From assembly GCA_946411695.1 (NCBI GenBank), contig CAMKEX010000004.1, positions 1-55,916 of the forward strand: a stretch of DNA of 55,916 bases. Reading direction: 5' to 3'. This stretch comes from an uncultured Lachnospiraceae bacterium. Its GTDB lineage: Bacteria; Bacillota; Clostridia; Lachnospirales; Lachnospiraceae. Under the pieces are notes generated by a model. It was not told the origin of the DNA and did not search any database. It saw only the letters and a list, made by a program, of their open reading frames with translations. Positions 17,740 through 27,316 of this stretch are shown in pieces (position 1 is the first letter of the stretch; every line of letters starts with the position of its first letter). Position numbers and translations under genes: made by a program.

Positions 17740-20430
17740 TCATTCCCCGGCAAATCGATTGCGGACGCATATGATCTGGATCATGAGGATTCCGAGAATG
17801 CTGACTGCCAGTCCCGGAATCAGTCCCGGCGTCCTATAGCGGAAAACCACTTCGTGGTCCCCTTCAGGGACGGCGACAGATGCACACAGATAGTTTGCCT
17901 TCATGCATTCCTTCTCTTCTCCGTCCACATAGACAGACCAGCCTTTACTGTAGGGGACAGGAAGGCACAGGATGCCCTCCTCTTTCATAGAGGCCCTTCC
18001 GCTGATTGCATTTTTCCCGAAACTGACATCCTGCATGCTGTTTTCAGACAGCAGGCCGGCGTCTTTTTCATAGCGCTCCAAATCGTATGCGTAGAATTCC
18101 AGCGCATTGAACATACATCCGGGAGCGCCCGATAAATGTATTTTGTAATTTATCGTTCTCTCTTGTCCTGCTTCAGTCGTGTCGATCAATGCGGAAAAAT
18201 CTTCCTGGCCGTATGCCCAGTAGCGGTCTCTTGCGAGCAGAGTCTTCTCTGTTTCATCTTCCCGCTCAAAGCGCAGCTCCAGTTTTTCCTCTCCATCGTA
18301 TCCCTTCATGCGGGCATAGATCTCACTGTGTCCGGGAGCCTTTACGGAGACATGGATCCAGGGGTCTTCCGCGTCTTCATCCACAGACAAGGTGCCGTCC
18401 CTCATAGAAACACCCTTACTTCCTGTCACCGTATAGGGAATGGCGGTGACTCCGGTCTGTACAGATCCGGTCGGAACGACAGGGACACTGCTGTTTTCAA
18501 CAACTGCTCCCTGCAGCATCAGCGACTGCTTTTCTATGCCGTTTCTCTGCTCCATGTCCTCGGGACTAAAGGTCCTGTAATATACATATCCGGGAAGAGG
18601 TGAATATTTACTGTCATAAACGGTATTGTCTCCGTCTCTGTACCCCTCTTCATATCCGTAAGGCGGTTTTTCCGTATCCTCGGGGCTGGTTATATAATAG
18701 CGTACGGCACACATCTGCAAAAGAGCAGCCCTTCTGTCAAGACCGTGGATCGAGAAAGGCGTTGTCATCATATTATTCTCTGTCTCCACCATAAATTCGG
18801 AAACTGACTCAGGAATGATACTCGCATAGGTGTGTGCCGATGGAATCTGCAGTACCGACGAAGTATTGAAAATACCGGTCATCCCGAGTTCTGTCCGATA
18901 AAGCGGATCATATCCCGGATCTCTTTTTATGATGCTGTAAGGGGACTGATCTATCCTTTTTTCCACATTCAGATCTGTATACTCATGCACTTTGTCAAAC
19001 CAAAGAGGACTGAAAAATACGGACACATTGACTATACACTGCAGACAGATCAGACCAATGCAGATAATGGTCCGCACCGGTTCTCCGCACGGCCTGAAGG
19101 AGATAAACAGGAGCAGGGCCCCTGTGACGGCAGCTGCCGCAAAGAGGACGGAAAATTTCGCAAAGGGATCATAATTGATAAAGGAGGCCGCAATTGCAGC
19201 TGCCGCCGCGATCACAAAACCAATCTTCTGACCCGCCGATGCCCGGACAAGGTACTCCGAAATGTCTGTACAAAGATATACCGCCACAAGAGACAGGGCA
19301 AAAAACCATCTGAAATTGGGCATGGCGATTCCGCTCATGAAAACCGACCAGGCGGGCAGAAACCACAGGACAATGCCGGTCAGTGCCAGGATCCCCGTCT
19401 CCTGCTTTCTCTGTCCCGCCAGTGCAGCCGCTATGCAAAAGAGACTGATCACAGAGAAACTCAGGCTGTTGCAGGAGGGACTGAGAAATACTGCTCTGGA
19501 ATATAATTTCACCAGTGTCGGGATCGGATAAAGGAACATATTCTCCGGAAGATCTGACGATGTTCCTCTGAGGCTGTCCATAACCCCCAGAAGAGAGGGA
19601 AGAAGAATGAAGCAGGACAAAGCCAGGCCGACCATATAAAAACCAAAGCTCTTTGCAACGACCTTGGCCGCTTGGGCCGCCGCCTTTTCTCCGCCGCACA
19701 GAATCTCCTTCCTCCGGCAGACAAGGCGCACGACCGCAAAGACCAGCATGCTGATGCTGACCATGAACAGGAAGTAAAAGCCGACACATCCGGCAAGGAA
19801 TATGGAAGTGATGAACAGGGCAGGGGATCTTCGGTAGAGAATTTTGTCGATCCCCACGACTGCCATGGGCAGAAGGATCAGAAAATTGATAAAGAAGGGA
19901 TGTACGGAAAAAGCATACAGGGCCCAGCCGCTGCACAGGTAAAATAAGGCGCAGAAGGGAACTGTATAATTGACTTTCCTGAAATGAAAGCACATTCCGA
20001 TAAATGCGGAACCTGCAAGAAAAGGTCTGAACTGTACAAGGAACTGATAGTACTGCAGTACATTTGTCTGTTTGAAAAAGATGACCGGAAAGCTCAGCGG
20101 ATCCGCCAGTCCATAATAAGAGAGGACCCTGACCGGATCCATACCCAGGCCCAGCGAATAATCGAACATCTTCAGGTGAAAATCACCGTGCAGAAGATTA
20201 TAGATCAATTCTCTGTAATACAGATTCAGATATTTCAGAAAGGGAAGATACTGGTCTTTAGCGTCAAAGATCTGGACAAGGGACACTCCGTAATGGAGTA
20301 CGATCACGCGAAAGGCGATCGCCCCTGCAAGATAGGCACCGGCATAAATCAGCAATATATTGCGTTTGATTTTCCCGGTATTGGCGTAATTAAAAACAGA
20401 CTGATCAAAGGGTGCGCGTTCTCTGCCCAT
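17740..20430 (-). CDS. YfhO-type polytopic membrane protein
   Basis: An 896-residue protein with about a dozen hydrophobic helices in residues 20-480, a large extracytoplasmic region (about 490-860) and a last helix at about 868-888. The end (YSKGWSVYVDGE, then VAVPEGDHEVVFRYRTPG) is the typical C-terminal beta module of YfhO family proteins. These are GT-C-fold relatives linked to lipoteichoic acid glycosylation in Bacillus and Listeria. A glycosyl transfer role outside the membrane is likely but the substrate is unknown. GGAAGGAG precedes the ATG. It lies about 140 bases after the rsmF-like gene and may extend the polysaccharide cluster. Confidence 0.8.
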   Translation of the reverse strand: MGRERAPFDQSVFNYANTGKIKRNILLIYAGAYLAGAIAFRVIVLHYGVSLVQIFDAKDQYLPFLKYLNLYYRELIYNLLHGDFHLKMFDYSLGLGMDPVRVLSYYGLADPLSFPVIFFKQTNVLQYYQFLVQFRPFLAGSAFIGMCFHFRKVNYTVPFCALFYLCSGWALYAFSVHPFFINFLILLPMAVVGIDKILYRRSPALFITSIFLAGCVGFYFLFMVSISMLVFAVVRLVCRRKEILCGGEKAAAQAAKVVAKSFGFYMVGLALSCFILLPSLLGVMDSLRGTSSDLPENMFLYPIPTLVKLYSRAVFLSPSCNSLSFSVISLFCIAAALAGQRKQETGILALTGIVLWFLPAWSVFMSGIAMPNFRWFFALSLVAVYLCTDISEYLVRASAGQKIGFVIAAAAAIAASFINYDPFAKFSVLFAAAAVTGALLLFISFRPCGEPVRTIICIGLICLQCIVNVSVFFSPLWFDKVHEYTDLNVEKRIDQSPYSIIKRDPGYDPLYRTELGMTGIFNTSSVLQIPSAHTYASIIPESVSEFMVETENNMMTTPFSIHGLDRRAALLQMCAVRYYITSPEDTEKPPYGYEEGYRDGDNTVYDSKYSPLPGYVYYRTFSPEDMEQRNGIEKQSLMLQGAVVENSSVPVVPTGSVQTGVTAIPYTVTGSKGVSMRDGTLSVDEDAEDPWIHVSVKAPGHSEIYARMKGYDGEEKLELRFEREDETEKTLLARDRYWAYGQEDFSALIDTTEAGQERTINYKIHLSGAPGCMFNALEFYAYDLERYEKDAGLLSENSMQDVSFGKNAISGRASMKEEGILCLPVPYSKGWSVYVDGEEKECMKANYLCASVAVPEGDHEVVFRYRTPGLIPGLAVSILGILMIQIICVRNRFAGE

Positions 20431-20567
20431 TGCTTGCTCCTTCCATGCTGACTGAAATCTTCGAGTATAGAGTCAAGCCGCACTATCACTAATGCCCAGG
20501 CTAAGACCTCTAATAATAATGTTGTATCTGCTGTTTATGTATATATCTTTTTATTTAATTTTTTTTA

Positions 20568-22283
20568 TTAATATATTGATTTATACCCGCTTCCTTTTCG
20601 CAGGCCTTTGGGGTAGTGATTTTTCAATATTCCTCCGTTGGCTTTCCCCCATCCTATACTGCATCCGTCTATGGAGACGAGCGTCCATCCCCGATCACGG
20701 TCTGCTCCTGCAGCGACAGACTCTCCCCGGATCCAGGCATATGCCTGCGGTGAGTCTCCTTCAAACTCAGCATACCTGCATACTTCACTCCGGTCAAGTG
20801 CCATAGCAAGGGCATGAGAAGGTTCGAACCGCCCTCTGTTCACCGTTCCCAGGTGAAGTCCCGCGCGCAGAACACGGAGTCCTTCCAGCGACAGGCCTGC
20901 CGCCGGCGCCGGGAGTCCGAAAAGCGCGCCGCCGAACATGCACAGCCTTTCCCCTCCGATATCTGCCACAGCATCCGGCACGTCCGCGGAAAGCAGATTG
21001 TCCCTGCAGAATTCCTCCCACATATGCTGCGCATCCTTCAGTGACAGGTCCCCGCTGTTTCTTTTCCCGCTTCTCTGAGTTCTGTTTTTTCCTTTTTCTT
21101 TTTTCTTCCGTCTTTCTTCCTTTTCCGCATTGCCGGCCCGGGTCCTGCTGTCCCGGCTGTCAGCCCGCGCATCGGTCCCCGCCCGGGCATCAGCCGCCGC
21201 TGACAGCAGACCGTCTTTTCTCAGGACAGCGGCAAAATGCCCCTCTCCGTTTAGAAGATGAGGCCAGAGCCGAAGGGTTCTGCGAAGCTGTCCGGCCGCC
21301 TTCAGACCTTCTTCTCCGAAACAGTCCGGTTCGATTCCGGCATAGGGAAGCCACTCCGGTCTCCCGCAGGCAAATCCCCATTCCTCTGCCCTGATACCGG
21401 GCAGATCCGGAATGCTGACAAGGGAAAAGCCGGGGTGTTCCATGAGAAAACGGAAAATCACACCCTCGTTCTCCTCAGGAGAAAAGGTGCAGGTGGAATA
21501 GACAAGCCTTCCGCCGGGGCGGAGCATGGATGCCGCTTCCTCCAGGATCTCTGTCTGTCTCTGCGCGCACATCCGCACATTCTCCGGACTCCAGTTGGAC
21601 AGGGCCTCCTCTTCCTTGCGGAACATGCCCTCCCCGGAACAGGGGGCGTCGACGACGATCCTGTCAAAAAAGCGCGGAAACCGTGAAGCCAGCCGCTGCG
21701 GAGATTCATTGGTCACCAAGGCATTGCGCACGCCCATGCGCTCCAGATTGGAGGAGAGGATTCTGGCACGCTCCGGATGGATCTCATTGGCGACAAGGAT
21801 CCCCCTGCCCTGAAGAGAGGCAGCAAGCTTTGTGCTCTTACCGCCCGGCGCCGCGCACAGATCCAGCACGCGTTCTCCGGGCTGCGCATCGCAGAGCACA
21901 GCGGGAGCCATGGCGCTGGCCTCCTGGATATAGTACATGCCCGCCTCGTGCCAGGGCAGACGCCCCGGTCTGAACCACTCCGGATAATAGAATCCGTCAG
22001 GTTCCCAGGGAACGGGCTGCAGCTCCGGGCACTGCGGGAGACGGTCTCCTCCCTGCTCTGAAGCCTCTGTTTTGATTTCTGATGATGCCTCGGCAGCCTT
22101 CCCGAGAAGCTTCTTTGCCTCATGGCGGTCCGCTTTCAGCGAATTCAGGCGCAGTGAATAAAGGCGTTTTTGTCCGTAACAGGACAAAAACGCCGCGTAT
22201 TCCCGCTCTGTCAGAAGCTGCCGCATCCTGCTCAGGAATTCATCCGGAAGCAGGCCGGAGTAGTTTTCAGCACTGTCACACAT
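20568..22283 (-). CDS. RsmF-like 16S rRNA cytosine-5 methyltransferase
   Basis: SAM-dependent NOL1/NOP2/Sun-family RNA methylase. A cytosine-recognition N domain is followed by the Rossmann core with DLCAAPGGKSTKLA (SAM binding). Both catalytic cysteines are present, in VDAPCSGEGMF and STCTFSPEENEG. A C-terminal PUA-like domain (RsmF type) ends the protein. Unlike the usual 450-480 residues it has 571, because a very basic low-complexity linker (about 365-425, with runs of KK, EE and RR) separates catalytic and PUA parts. It follows nrdG by 44 bases on the same strand. Confidence 0.88.
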   Translation of the reverse strand: MCDSAENYSGLLPDEFLSRMRQLLTEREYAAFLSCYGQKRLYSLRLNSLKADRHEAKKLLGKAAEASSEIKTEASEQGGDRLPQCPELQPVPWEPDGFYYPEWFRPGRLPWHEAGMYYIQEASAMAPAVLCDAQPGERVLDLCAAPGGKSTKLAASLQGRGILVANEIHPERARILSSNLERMGVRNALVTNESPQRLASRFPRFFDRIVVDAPCSGEGMFRKEEEALSNWSPENVRMCAQRQTEILEEAASMLRPGGRLVYSTCTFSPEENEGVIFRFLMEHPGFSLVSIPDLPGIRAEEWGFACGRPEWLPYAGIEPDCFGEEGLKAAGQLRRTLRLWPHLLNGEGHFAAVLRKDGLLSAAADARAGTDARADSRDSRTRAGNAEKEERRKKKEKGKNRTQRSGKRNSGDLSLKDAQHMWEEFCRDNLLSADVPDAVADIGGERLCMFGGALFGLPAPAAGLSLEGLRVLRAGLHLGTVNRGRFEPSHALAMALDRSEVCRYAEFEGDSPQAYAWIRGESVAAGADRDRGWTLVSIDGCSIGWGKANGGILKNHYPKGLRKGSGYKSIY

Positions 22284-22327
22284 AGCAATTTCTTTCCACG
22301 AAAAAGTTGAACGGAAAGCTGAACTTT

Positions 22328-22903
22328 CTATTTCCAGCCGGAATCTCCCCTGGCGATCTCCGCGATCTGCTCTACAGCATCGACGGCACCTTCTTCTATA
22401 CCGCTGCCGTCTGCTGACCGGGGATGCAGGGCCAGGATCCGCTGGTTTCTGCTGCCTCTGTATAAAAGAGTGATGTCCTTCTCCGCCAGAAGGAAACGTC
22501 CGTCCACAAGGACATCGATCAGAGACAGCATCTCGTCTGTATGGGAGGTGTGTTTGTCTCCTCCGTGAAGCAGGTCTCTCTCATAGGTATAGCCGGTGTA
22601 GCACCAGACACTCTTATTGGGATAGATCTGTTTCACTTTCCTCAGAAGGCCCACCAGGACCGCCTGGTTCTCCGGTTCGAAGGGCTCGCCGCCCAGCAGG
22701 GTCAGTCCTTCTATATATTCCGGCATCAGGAGCCTAAGGATCCGGTCCTCGGTCTCGAGGGTATAGGTGCGGCCGTATTCGAAGTCCCAGGTTTCAGGAT
22801 TGAAGCATCCCGGGCAGGCATTGCGGCAGCCTGATACAAACAGGCTGACACGCACGCCGGGGCCGTTCGCTATATCATATTCCTTGATTTCGGCATAATT
22901 CAT
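22328..22903 (-). CDS. nrdG: anaerobic ribonucleotide reductase activating protein
   Basis: Radical SAM enzyme that makes the glycyl radical on NrdD under anoxia. The cluster motif is CRNACPGC (residues 26-33), preceded by GPGVRVSLFVSG. A TLLGGEPFEPEN region follows. Its 191 residues are close to the family norm of 155-200. AAAGGG precedes the ATG. Its partner nrdD is not in the window. It sits between the polysaccharide genes (glf ends 15 bases upstream in transcription order) and an rRNA methylase. Confidence 0.92.
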   Translation of the reverse strand: MNYAEIKEYDIANGPGVRVSLFVSGCRNACPGCFNPETWDFEYGRTYTLETEDRILRLLMPEYIEGLTLLGGEPFEPENQAVLVGLLRKVKQIYPNKSVWCYTGYTYERDLLHGGDKHTSHTDEMLSLIDVLVDGRFLLAEKDITLLYRGSRNQRILALHPRSADGSGIEEGAVDAVEQIAEIARGDSGWK

Positions 22904-22917
22904 TGACAGAGATCCCT

Positions 22918-24048
22918 TTACTGAGAAAGAATTTTCTCGGAAGCATCCAGAGCCGAGGCGATGACCTGGTCCATGTCGTAGTATTTGTACTCACCGAGAC
23001 GGCCGCCGAAGATGACTTTGTCCTCTCCTGCCGCGAGCTCTTTGTACTGCTCATAGAGTTTTCCGTTCTTCTCGTCATTCACAGGATAGTAGGGCTCGTC
23101 GCCGGGCTTCCAGGTGGAACTGAATTCACGGCTGATGACAGTCTTGGGAAGATCGTTTCCGTCGTCATCCTTGCCGAACTCAAACCACTTGTGCTCGATG
23201 ATCCTGGTCCAGGGAGTCTCTCTGTCCGTGTAGTTGACGGCAGCGTTGCCCTGGAAATTGGGCATATCCAGAGTCTCCGTCTCAAAGCGGACACTGCGGT
23301 ATTCCAAGGTGCCCAGCCTGAATCCGTAGAATGCGTCGATAGCTCCGGTGTAGATGACCTTGTCCGCCATGGCATCCCAGGTTTCGCGGTCTTCCAGATA
23401 GTCGCATCCGAGACGGACTTCGATCCCCTCAAGCATATTGGCCACCATTTTTGTGTAGCCGCCGACAGGGATTCCCTGGAAGAGGGCATTGAAATAGTTG
23501 TTGTCAAAAGTCAGGCGGACCGGCAGACGCTTGATGATAAAGGCGGGAAGCTCTGTGCAGGGACGTCCCCACTGTTTTTCGGTATATCCCTTGACCAGCT
23601 TCTCATAGATATCTGTGCCGATCAGGCTGATGGCCTGCTCCTCGAGGTTTTTCGGCTCTGTGATGCCGGCTGCCTTTTTCTGCTCTTCGATCCTGGCCGC
23701 CGCCTCCTGCGGTGTCACCACGCCCCACATCTTATTGAATGTGTACATATTGAAAGGCAGGGAGTACAACTCACCGTGATAATTTGCCACGGGCGAATTC
23801 GTGAAGCGGTTGAATTCCGCAAAACGATTCACATAGTCCCATACCTTGCGGTTATTTGTGTGGAAAATATGCGCACCGTATTTGTGCACATGGATTCCCT
23901 CTACTTTTTCGGTATAAACATTTCCGGCAATATTGGGGCGTCTGTCGATCACAAGAACGCTTTTTCCCGCAGCCTTCGCCTCATGTGCAAATACTGCGCC
24001 GAAAAGGCCCGCGCCCACGACCAGAAAATCATATTTGGTATCTGCCAT
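22918..24048 (-). CDS. glf: UDP-galactopyranose mutase
   Basis: FAD enzyme that converts UDP-galactopyranose to UDP-galactofuranose for cell-surface glycans. The N-terminal FAD site reads YDFLVVGAGLFGAVFAHE. GAHIFHTN and NMYTFNKMWGV match conserved substrate-site segments, and GGRLGEYKYYDMDQV is the usual C-terminal FAD motif. AAGGAG stands eight bases before the ATG at 24048, giving 376 residues. The longer frame starting at 24072 begins inside that ribosome site and is unlikely. Its presence implies galactofuranose in the polymer made by this cluster. Confidence 0.95.
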   Translation of the reverse strand: MADTKYDFLVVGAGLFGAVFAHEAKAAGKSVLVIDRRPNIAGNVYTEKVEGIHVHKYGAHIFHTNNRKVWDYVNRFAEFNRFTNSPVANYHGELYSLPFNMYTFNKMWGVVTPQEAAARIEEQKKAAGITEPKNLEEQAISLIGTDIYEKLVKGYTEKQWGRPCTELPAFIIKRLPVRLTFDNNYFNALFQGIPVGGYTKMVANMLEGIEVRLGCDYLEDRETWDAMADKVIYTGAIDAFYGFRLGTLEYRSVRFETETLDMPNFQGNAAVNYTDRETPWTRIIEHKWFEFGKDDDGNDLPKTVISREFSSTWKPGDEPYYPVNDEKNGKLYEQYKELAAGEDKVIFGGRLGEYKYYDMDQVIASALDASEKILSQ

Positions 24049-24068
24049 AGCACATTCTCCTTCCATAA

Positions 24069-24875
24069 TCAATAAAACCTGGCCGATTGGCCGTAAGCAA
24101 TCATGATAATCTTTGCAATCTGTTTGGGCCAGAACCGCGACATAATCTCCAGTTCTTCGTCGTATCTTACATTTGTCTCTTTTAATAATTTTGCTGTTGT
24201 ATTATCTTTATCCATCCGATGGTAAAGAAGAACGTCTTTAATATATACAAATTCGCCTCTCATCTTTGACAGACGTTCCCACAGATCCCAATCCATGGAG
24301 GCACGATATTTTTCACGGAATATTTCCTCAGGAAGCCTGTCCATTACACAAATCACTGTCGGATGCGTAATGGGATTGCCCAGACACTGCCCCAGTCTCT
24401 TCATAAAGACTGTTTTTCTTGCCACCGGAATCCTCATTGGCCAGACCAGCATTCTTTTTATCAGAATAAGAGCTGAAGGTTTACGTTCAATATTTCCGTC
24501 CACCATTTCCAGATAATTGGTAAACGACAGAATTGGATCTGTGGCTCGATTAAGTGCATGCAGACTTTTTTCTACAAACAGAGGATGAAGAATGTCATCC
24601 TGATGAGCAATCATGCCCAAAGGTGTCTTTATCTGATGTAGAGCGAAGTTATAATCATTAACATGTCCACCCTCGGGATTGACACAGACAGGTATATTAA
24701 AACGTTCTGCAAATGATTTTATATAATCATTGGGTGTAGAGGTTGAAATCATAATCTTCGGCTTTACCGACTGGTGAAGAATTGCCTGAATACTTTTTCC
24801 AAGTGAAGGGCACTCTTTATATGCACAGATTACAACTGTCAGGTCCTCTCCCGTATATGCTGATGTCTTCTTCAT
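24069..24875 (-). CDS. family 2 glycosyltransferase
   Basis: A 268-residue GT-A fold enzyme that would add a sugar to the lipid-linked repeat unit at the inner membrane face. It begins with LTVVICAYKECPSLGKSIQAIL. The metal-binding region is MIAHQDDILHPLF (a DxD-like QDD). No transmembrane helix was seen. Donor and acceptor cannot be told. A GGGAG site precedes the ATG. It ends 20 bases before glf, which could point to galactofuranose transfer, but that is only context. Confidence 0.82.
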   Translation of the reverse strand: MKKTSAYTGEDLTVVICAYKECPSLGKSIQAILHQSVKPKIMISTSTPNDYIKSFAERFNIPVCVNPEGGHVNDYNFALHQIKTPLGMIAHQDDILHPLFVEKSLHALNRATDPILSFTNYLEMVDGNIERKPSALILIKRMLVWPMRIPVARKTVFMKRLGQCLGNPITHPTVICVMDRLPEEIFREKYRASMDWDLWERLSKMRGEFVYIKDVLLYHRMDKDNTTAKLLKETNVRYDEELEIMSRFWPKQIAKIIMIAYGQSARFY

Positions 24876-24889
24876 ATGATTTGCTCCCG

Positions 24890-25729
24890 TCAGACTGTTT
24901 GATCTGCTTCCAGAATCTTCTGGATAATCGTATTGTCTCCATAAATAATTTTAGAATCGTAAGGACGTTCCGGAAAAGCGCCGTATTTCAGTTTGATATC
25001 CAATCCCTTCTCCGCGATAAAATCATTTACCTTGTCCTTCAATGAAACCGGCGTCCCGGAGCAGACATTTATAATTCCTCTATATTCGGACTGTGTGGAA
25101 GCCGCAACAATCTGTCTGGCAAGTTCTTTTATTGTGATGAAATCATACTTGTTTTCTCCGGTGGTAAAGGGAAACTCCTTTTTCCCTAATTCTTGTGCCT
25201 CAAGAAGCTTTGTAAAAATAGAGCTGTTTCTACCGTCGTCTCCCATGATATAAAAAGCCCGGAGCCAGTAGATGTCCACTCCTTCTTTTTCACCAAGCAA
25301 AAGCAGGGACTGCCGGAGCGCATTTTTGGCGACTCCGTATTGAGAAAGGGGGTTGCAAGGGGTATCCGCAGTGACACACCCCTCCCAGAATCCCACCTCA
25401 TGCATAGTACCCATTACAGCTATTTTCCTGCAGCCTCCTTCAATCATATTCTTAAGAAACAGAAAATGATTCGAAAGATTTTCCATATGCTTAGGAGAAT
25501 TATGAATAAAACCGTCCTGCCAGGCAAGATGAATACATAAATCAGGTCTTCCCAATTGTGTATAGATATCTTTGTCCCCTGAGAAAATATGAGCGTCCGA
25601 AAAAACCGCGCGGGAATCAACTTCCTTATAATTCAGATCGACAGCTATTACTTCATGTCCTCTGGATAGAAGTTCTCTTACTACATATCGCCCCATGTAT
25701 CCGCCTGCTCCGGTTACTGCTACTTTCAT
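24890..25729 (-). CDS. NAD-dependent sugar epimerase/dehydratase
   Basis: Extended SDR protein of 279 residues. The NAD site is VTGAGGYMGRYV (about residues 5-16). The active-site pair is SQYGVAKNALRQ (YxxxK). The frame is open to 25807, but AAAGGA lies six bases before the ATG at 25729 and the GxxGxxG then falls at the normal position. It probably makes a nucleotide-sugar or reduces a keto sugar for the glycan. It overlaps no neighbour once the start is corrected and is followed by the family 2 glycosyltransferase within 15 bases. Confidence 0.82.
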   Translation of the reverse strand: MKVAVTGAGGYMGRYVVRELLSRGHEVIAVDLNYKEVDSRAVFSDAHIFSGDKDIYTQLGRPDLCIHLAWQDGFIHNSPKHMENLSNHFLFLKNMIEGGCRKIAVMGTMHEVGFWEGCVTADTPCNPLSQYGVAKNALRQSLLLLGEKEGVDIYWLRAFYIMGDDGRNSSIFTKLLEAQELGKKEFPFTTGENKYDFITIKELARQIVAASTQSEYRGIINVCSGTPVSLKDKVNDFIAEKGLDIKLKYGAFPERPYDSKIIYGDNTIIQKILEADQTV

Positions 25730-25787
25730 TTTATTCCTTTCCGATACATAAGTACCTAATCTGCCTGCCGAATTCGCAACACTCATC

Positions 25788-26972
25788 CTACTGTCCTGGA
25801 CCGGCAATGTTTTTGAATGAGACTTTACAAAAATGTGTCACTTTATGATAAAAATAATTCAGAATTACCGGCACACAGACGCCTACAATGGTATAAGCGA
25901 GCCACCATAATCCCCTGTTTCCAAACAAATGCGGGAATGCTGCAATACAAAAAGCGGGAATTCCATAGTACCACGCGATCACAGCAGCAACCAGTTTGAA
26001 AGCAAGGAAGTGAAAAATCACTACGCTCAATGTCCTTTCTCCGATTTTCAGCAACGGTTTTTTAATTGCCGGAATATACTTCAAAAAATAGGACATACTA
26101 TAGAGCATAAACCATCCCAATAGTGACGCCATCAGCATAAATAAGGGATTGCCGTACCTGACCTGTGCAAAAGAAATGGAGCCGGCTAAACTCATACCGT
26201 ATAATGCGGCAAATGAGAGTATACCTATAGGAAGCCAATGAAACCATTTCATTCGCATAAATAAATCAGTTTTGCGAGAAAGCATATGCCCTAAATAATA
26301 CAGACAATAAAATGATGCCACTTTGGCCAAGCCATAGATATACAGCCTCTGTATACTACAATAGTACCCATAGCCCAGCAATAATCCCGAAACTAATAAT
26401 TGATACAAATCAACATATTTATCAGTAATTTTCTGTAAGATATAATCAATAGTCAAATATAATAACTGTATGCAGAATAAAGTGGCCAGAAACCAGAAAG
26501 CACCTGCTATCTTTGAGCCTTCGATCAGGATAAATCCTTTTCTGATAATAAGCAGCATCTGAGCCAGAGACATATAATTATTGACCCCGGCATATTTTTC
26601 TTCAACATATTCAGCCAGTGCAGGATTGTCAGTGTATACATTTATCCTGATAAAGACATTATTTAGAAGAATAAAAATAGTATTCCAAAATATATACGGA
26701 ACCCATATTTCTTTTACCTTCTTCAAATAAGACCGCCCTAAACGTCTTAATGAAGATGCATTCTCAGCTTTGAAAAAAAAGCCGGACGCAACAAAAAATA
26801 CCGCCATATGAAACATATAGATGAAATGCTCAAATGGCGCGCCACAATGACCCGCGGCAACACATATGATTCCCAGTCCTTTGAGAATATCTATCTCGTC
26901 AATTCTCTTCTTTTTTTTCAAGCCGGACTTACCCTTTGCTTTCCAATCAACAGCCTTCTTCTGTAATTTCAA
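25788..26972 (-). CDS. acyltransferase-3 family membrane protein
   Basis: Integral membrane acyltransferase of about 394 residues and ten helices, likely O-acetylating a sugar of the surface polymer. The marker is the first helix, KRIDEIDILKGLGIICVAAGH, whose His is the conserved catalytic-type residue of the family. No ATG fits the start. The frame begins at TTG 26972 inside the end of the upstream DUF2304 gene, with AAGGAA before it, so translation is probably coupled. A second TTG about 17 codons on is also possible. Base composition is visibly AT-rich compared with the housekeeping flanks. Confidence 0.8.
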   Translation of the reverse strand: MKLQKKAVDWKAKGKSGLKKKKRIDEIDILKGLGIICVAAGHCGAPFEHFIYMFHMAVFFVASGFFFKAENASSLRRLGRSYLKKVKEIWVPYIFWNTIFILLNNVFIRINVYTDNPALAEYVEEKYAGVNNYMSLAQMLLIIRKGFILIEGSKIAGAFWFLATLFCIQLLYLTIDYILQKITDKYVDLYQLLVSGLLLGYGYYCSIQRLYIYGLAKVASFYCLYYLGHMLSRKTDLFMRMKWFHWLPIGILSFAALYGMSLAGSISFAQVRYGNPLFMLMASLLGWFMLYSMSYFLKYIPAIKKPLLKIGERTLSVVIFHFLAFKLVAAVIAWYYGIPAFCIAAFPHLFGNRGLWWLAYTIVGVCVPVILNYFYHKVTHFCKVSFKNIAGPGQ

Positions 26973-27312
26973 TTTCTTCCTTCAGTTCCTTTTCCAGCAA
27001 CGCGATCGTCTGACTCATTCTGCGGACACTGGAAGTTACTTTTGAAAGCGCGACAGTCAATGTAAAGATAATGACAAGAGACAACAGAAATCCTAGAAAG
27101 AAGATCATATTCATGGAGGACTGAATCCCCAGCAGCCTGGTAATCGCTTTGATTAACCCCGGGAACAAAACAAGAAGAACCAGTACAATATCAGCAAACA
27201 TCCATGCCAGGACATATTTCAGCTCCAAGACCCGTTTTCTCACCATATTGATTACAACCATCATTCCGATCGCAAGCAATACAAGAAGTATAATCTGCAG
27301 CCGCAGTGACAT
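26947..27312 (-). CDS. DUF2304 membrane protein
   Basis: A 121-residue protein with three hydrophobic helices (about 5-22, 33-55 and 70-92) and a charged, coiled-coil-like end rich in Lys and Glu. This layout and the KYVLAWMFADIVL region fit DUF2304. Such proteins are regularly encoded right beside a dolichol-phosphate-mannose-synthase-like glycosyltransferase. Here that gene ends only four bases upstream. A role as its membrane partner is inferred from this pairing. Confidence 0.78.
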   Translation of the reverse strand: MSLRLQIILLVLLAIGMMVVINMVRKRVLELKYVLAWMFADIVLVLLVLFPGLIKAITRLLGIQSSMNMIFFLGFLLSLVIIFTLTVALSKVTSSVRRMSQTIALLEKELKEEIEITEEGC

Positions 27313-27316
27313 ATTC

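Noticed and set aside
17525-17770. An 81-codon minus-strand frame overlapping the YfhO-type gene end
   Set aside because: No ribosome site, Cys/Arg-rich random composition, and it overlaps the real gene.
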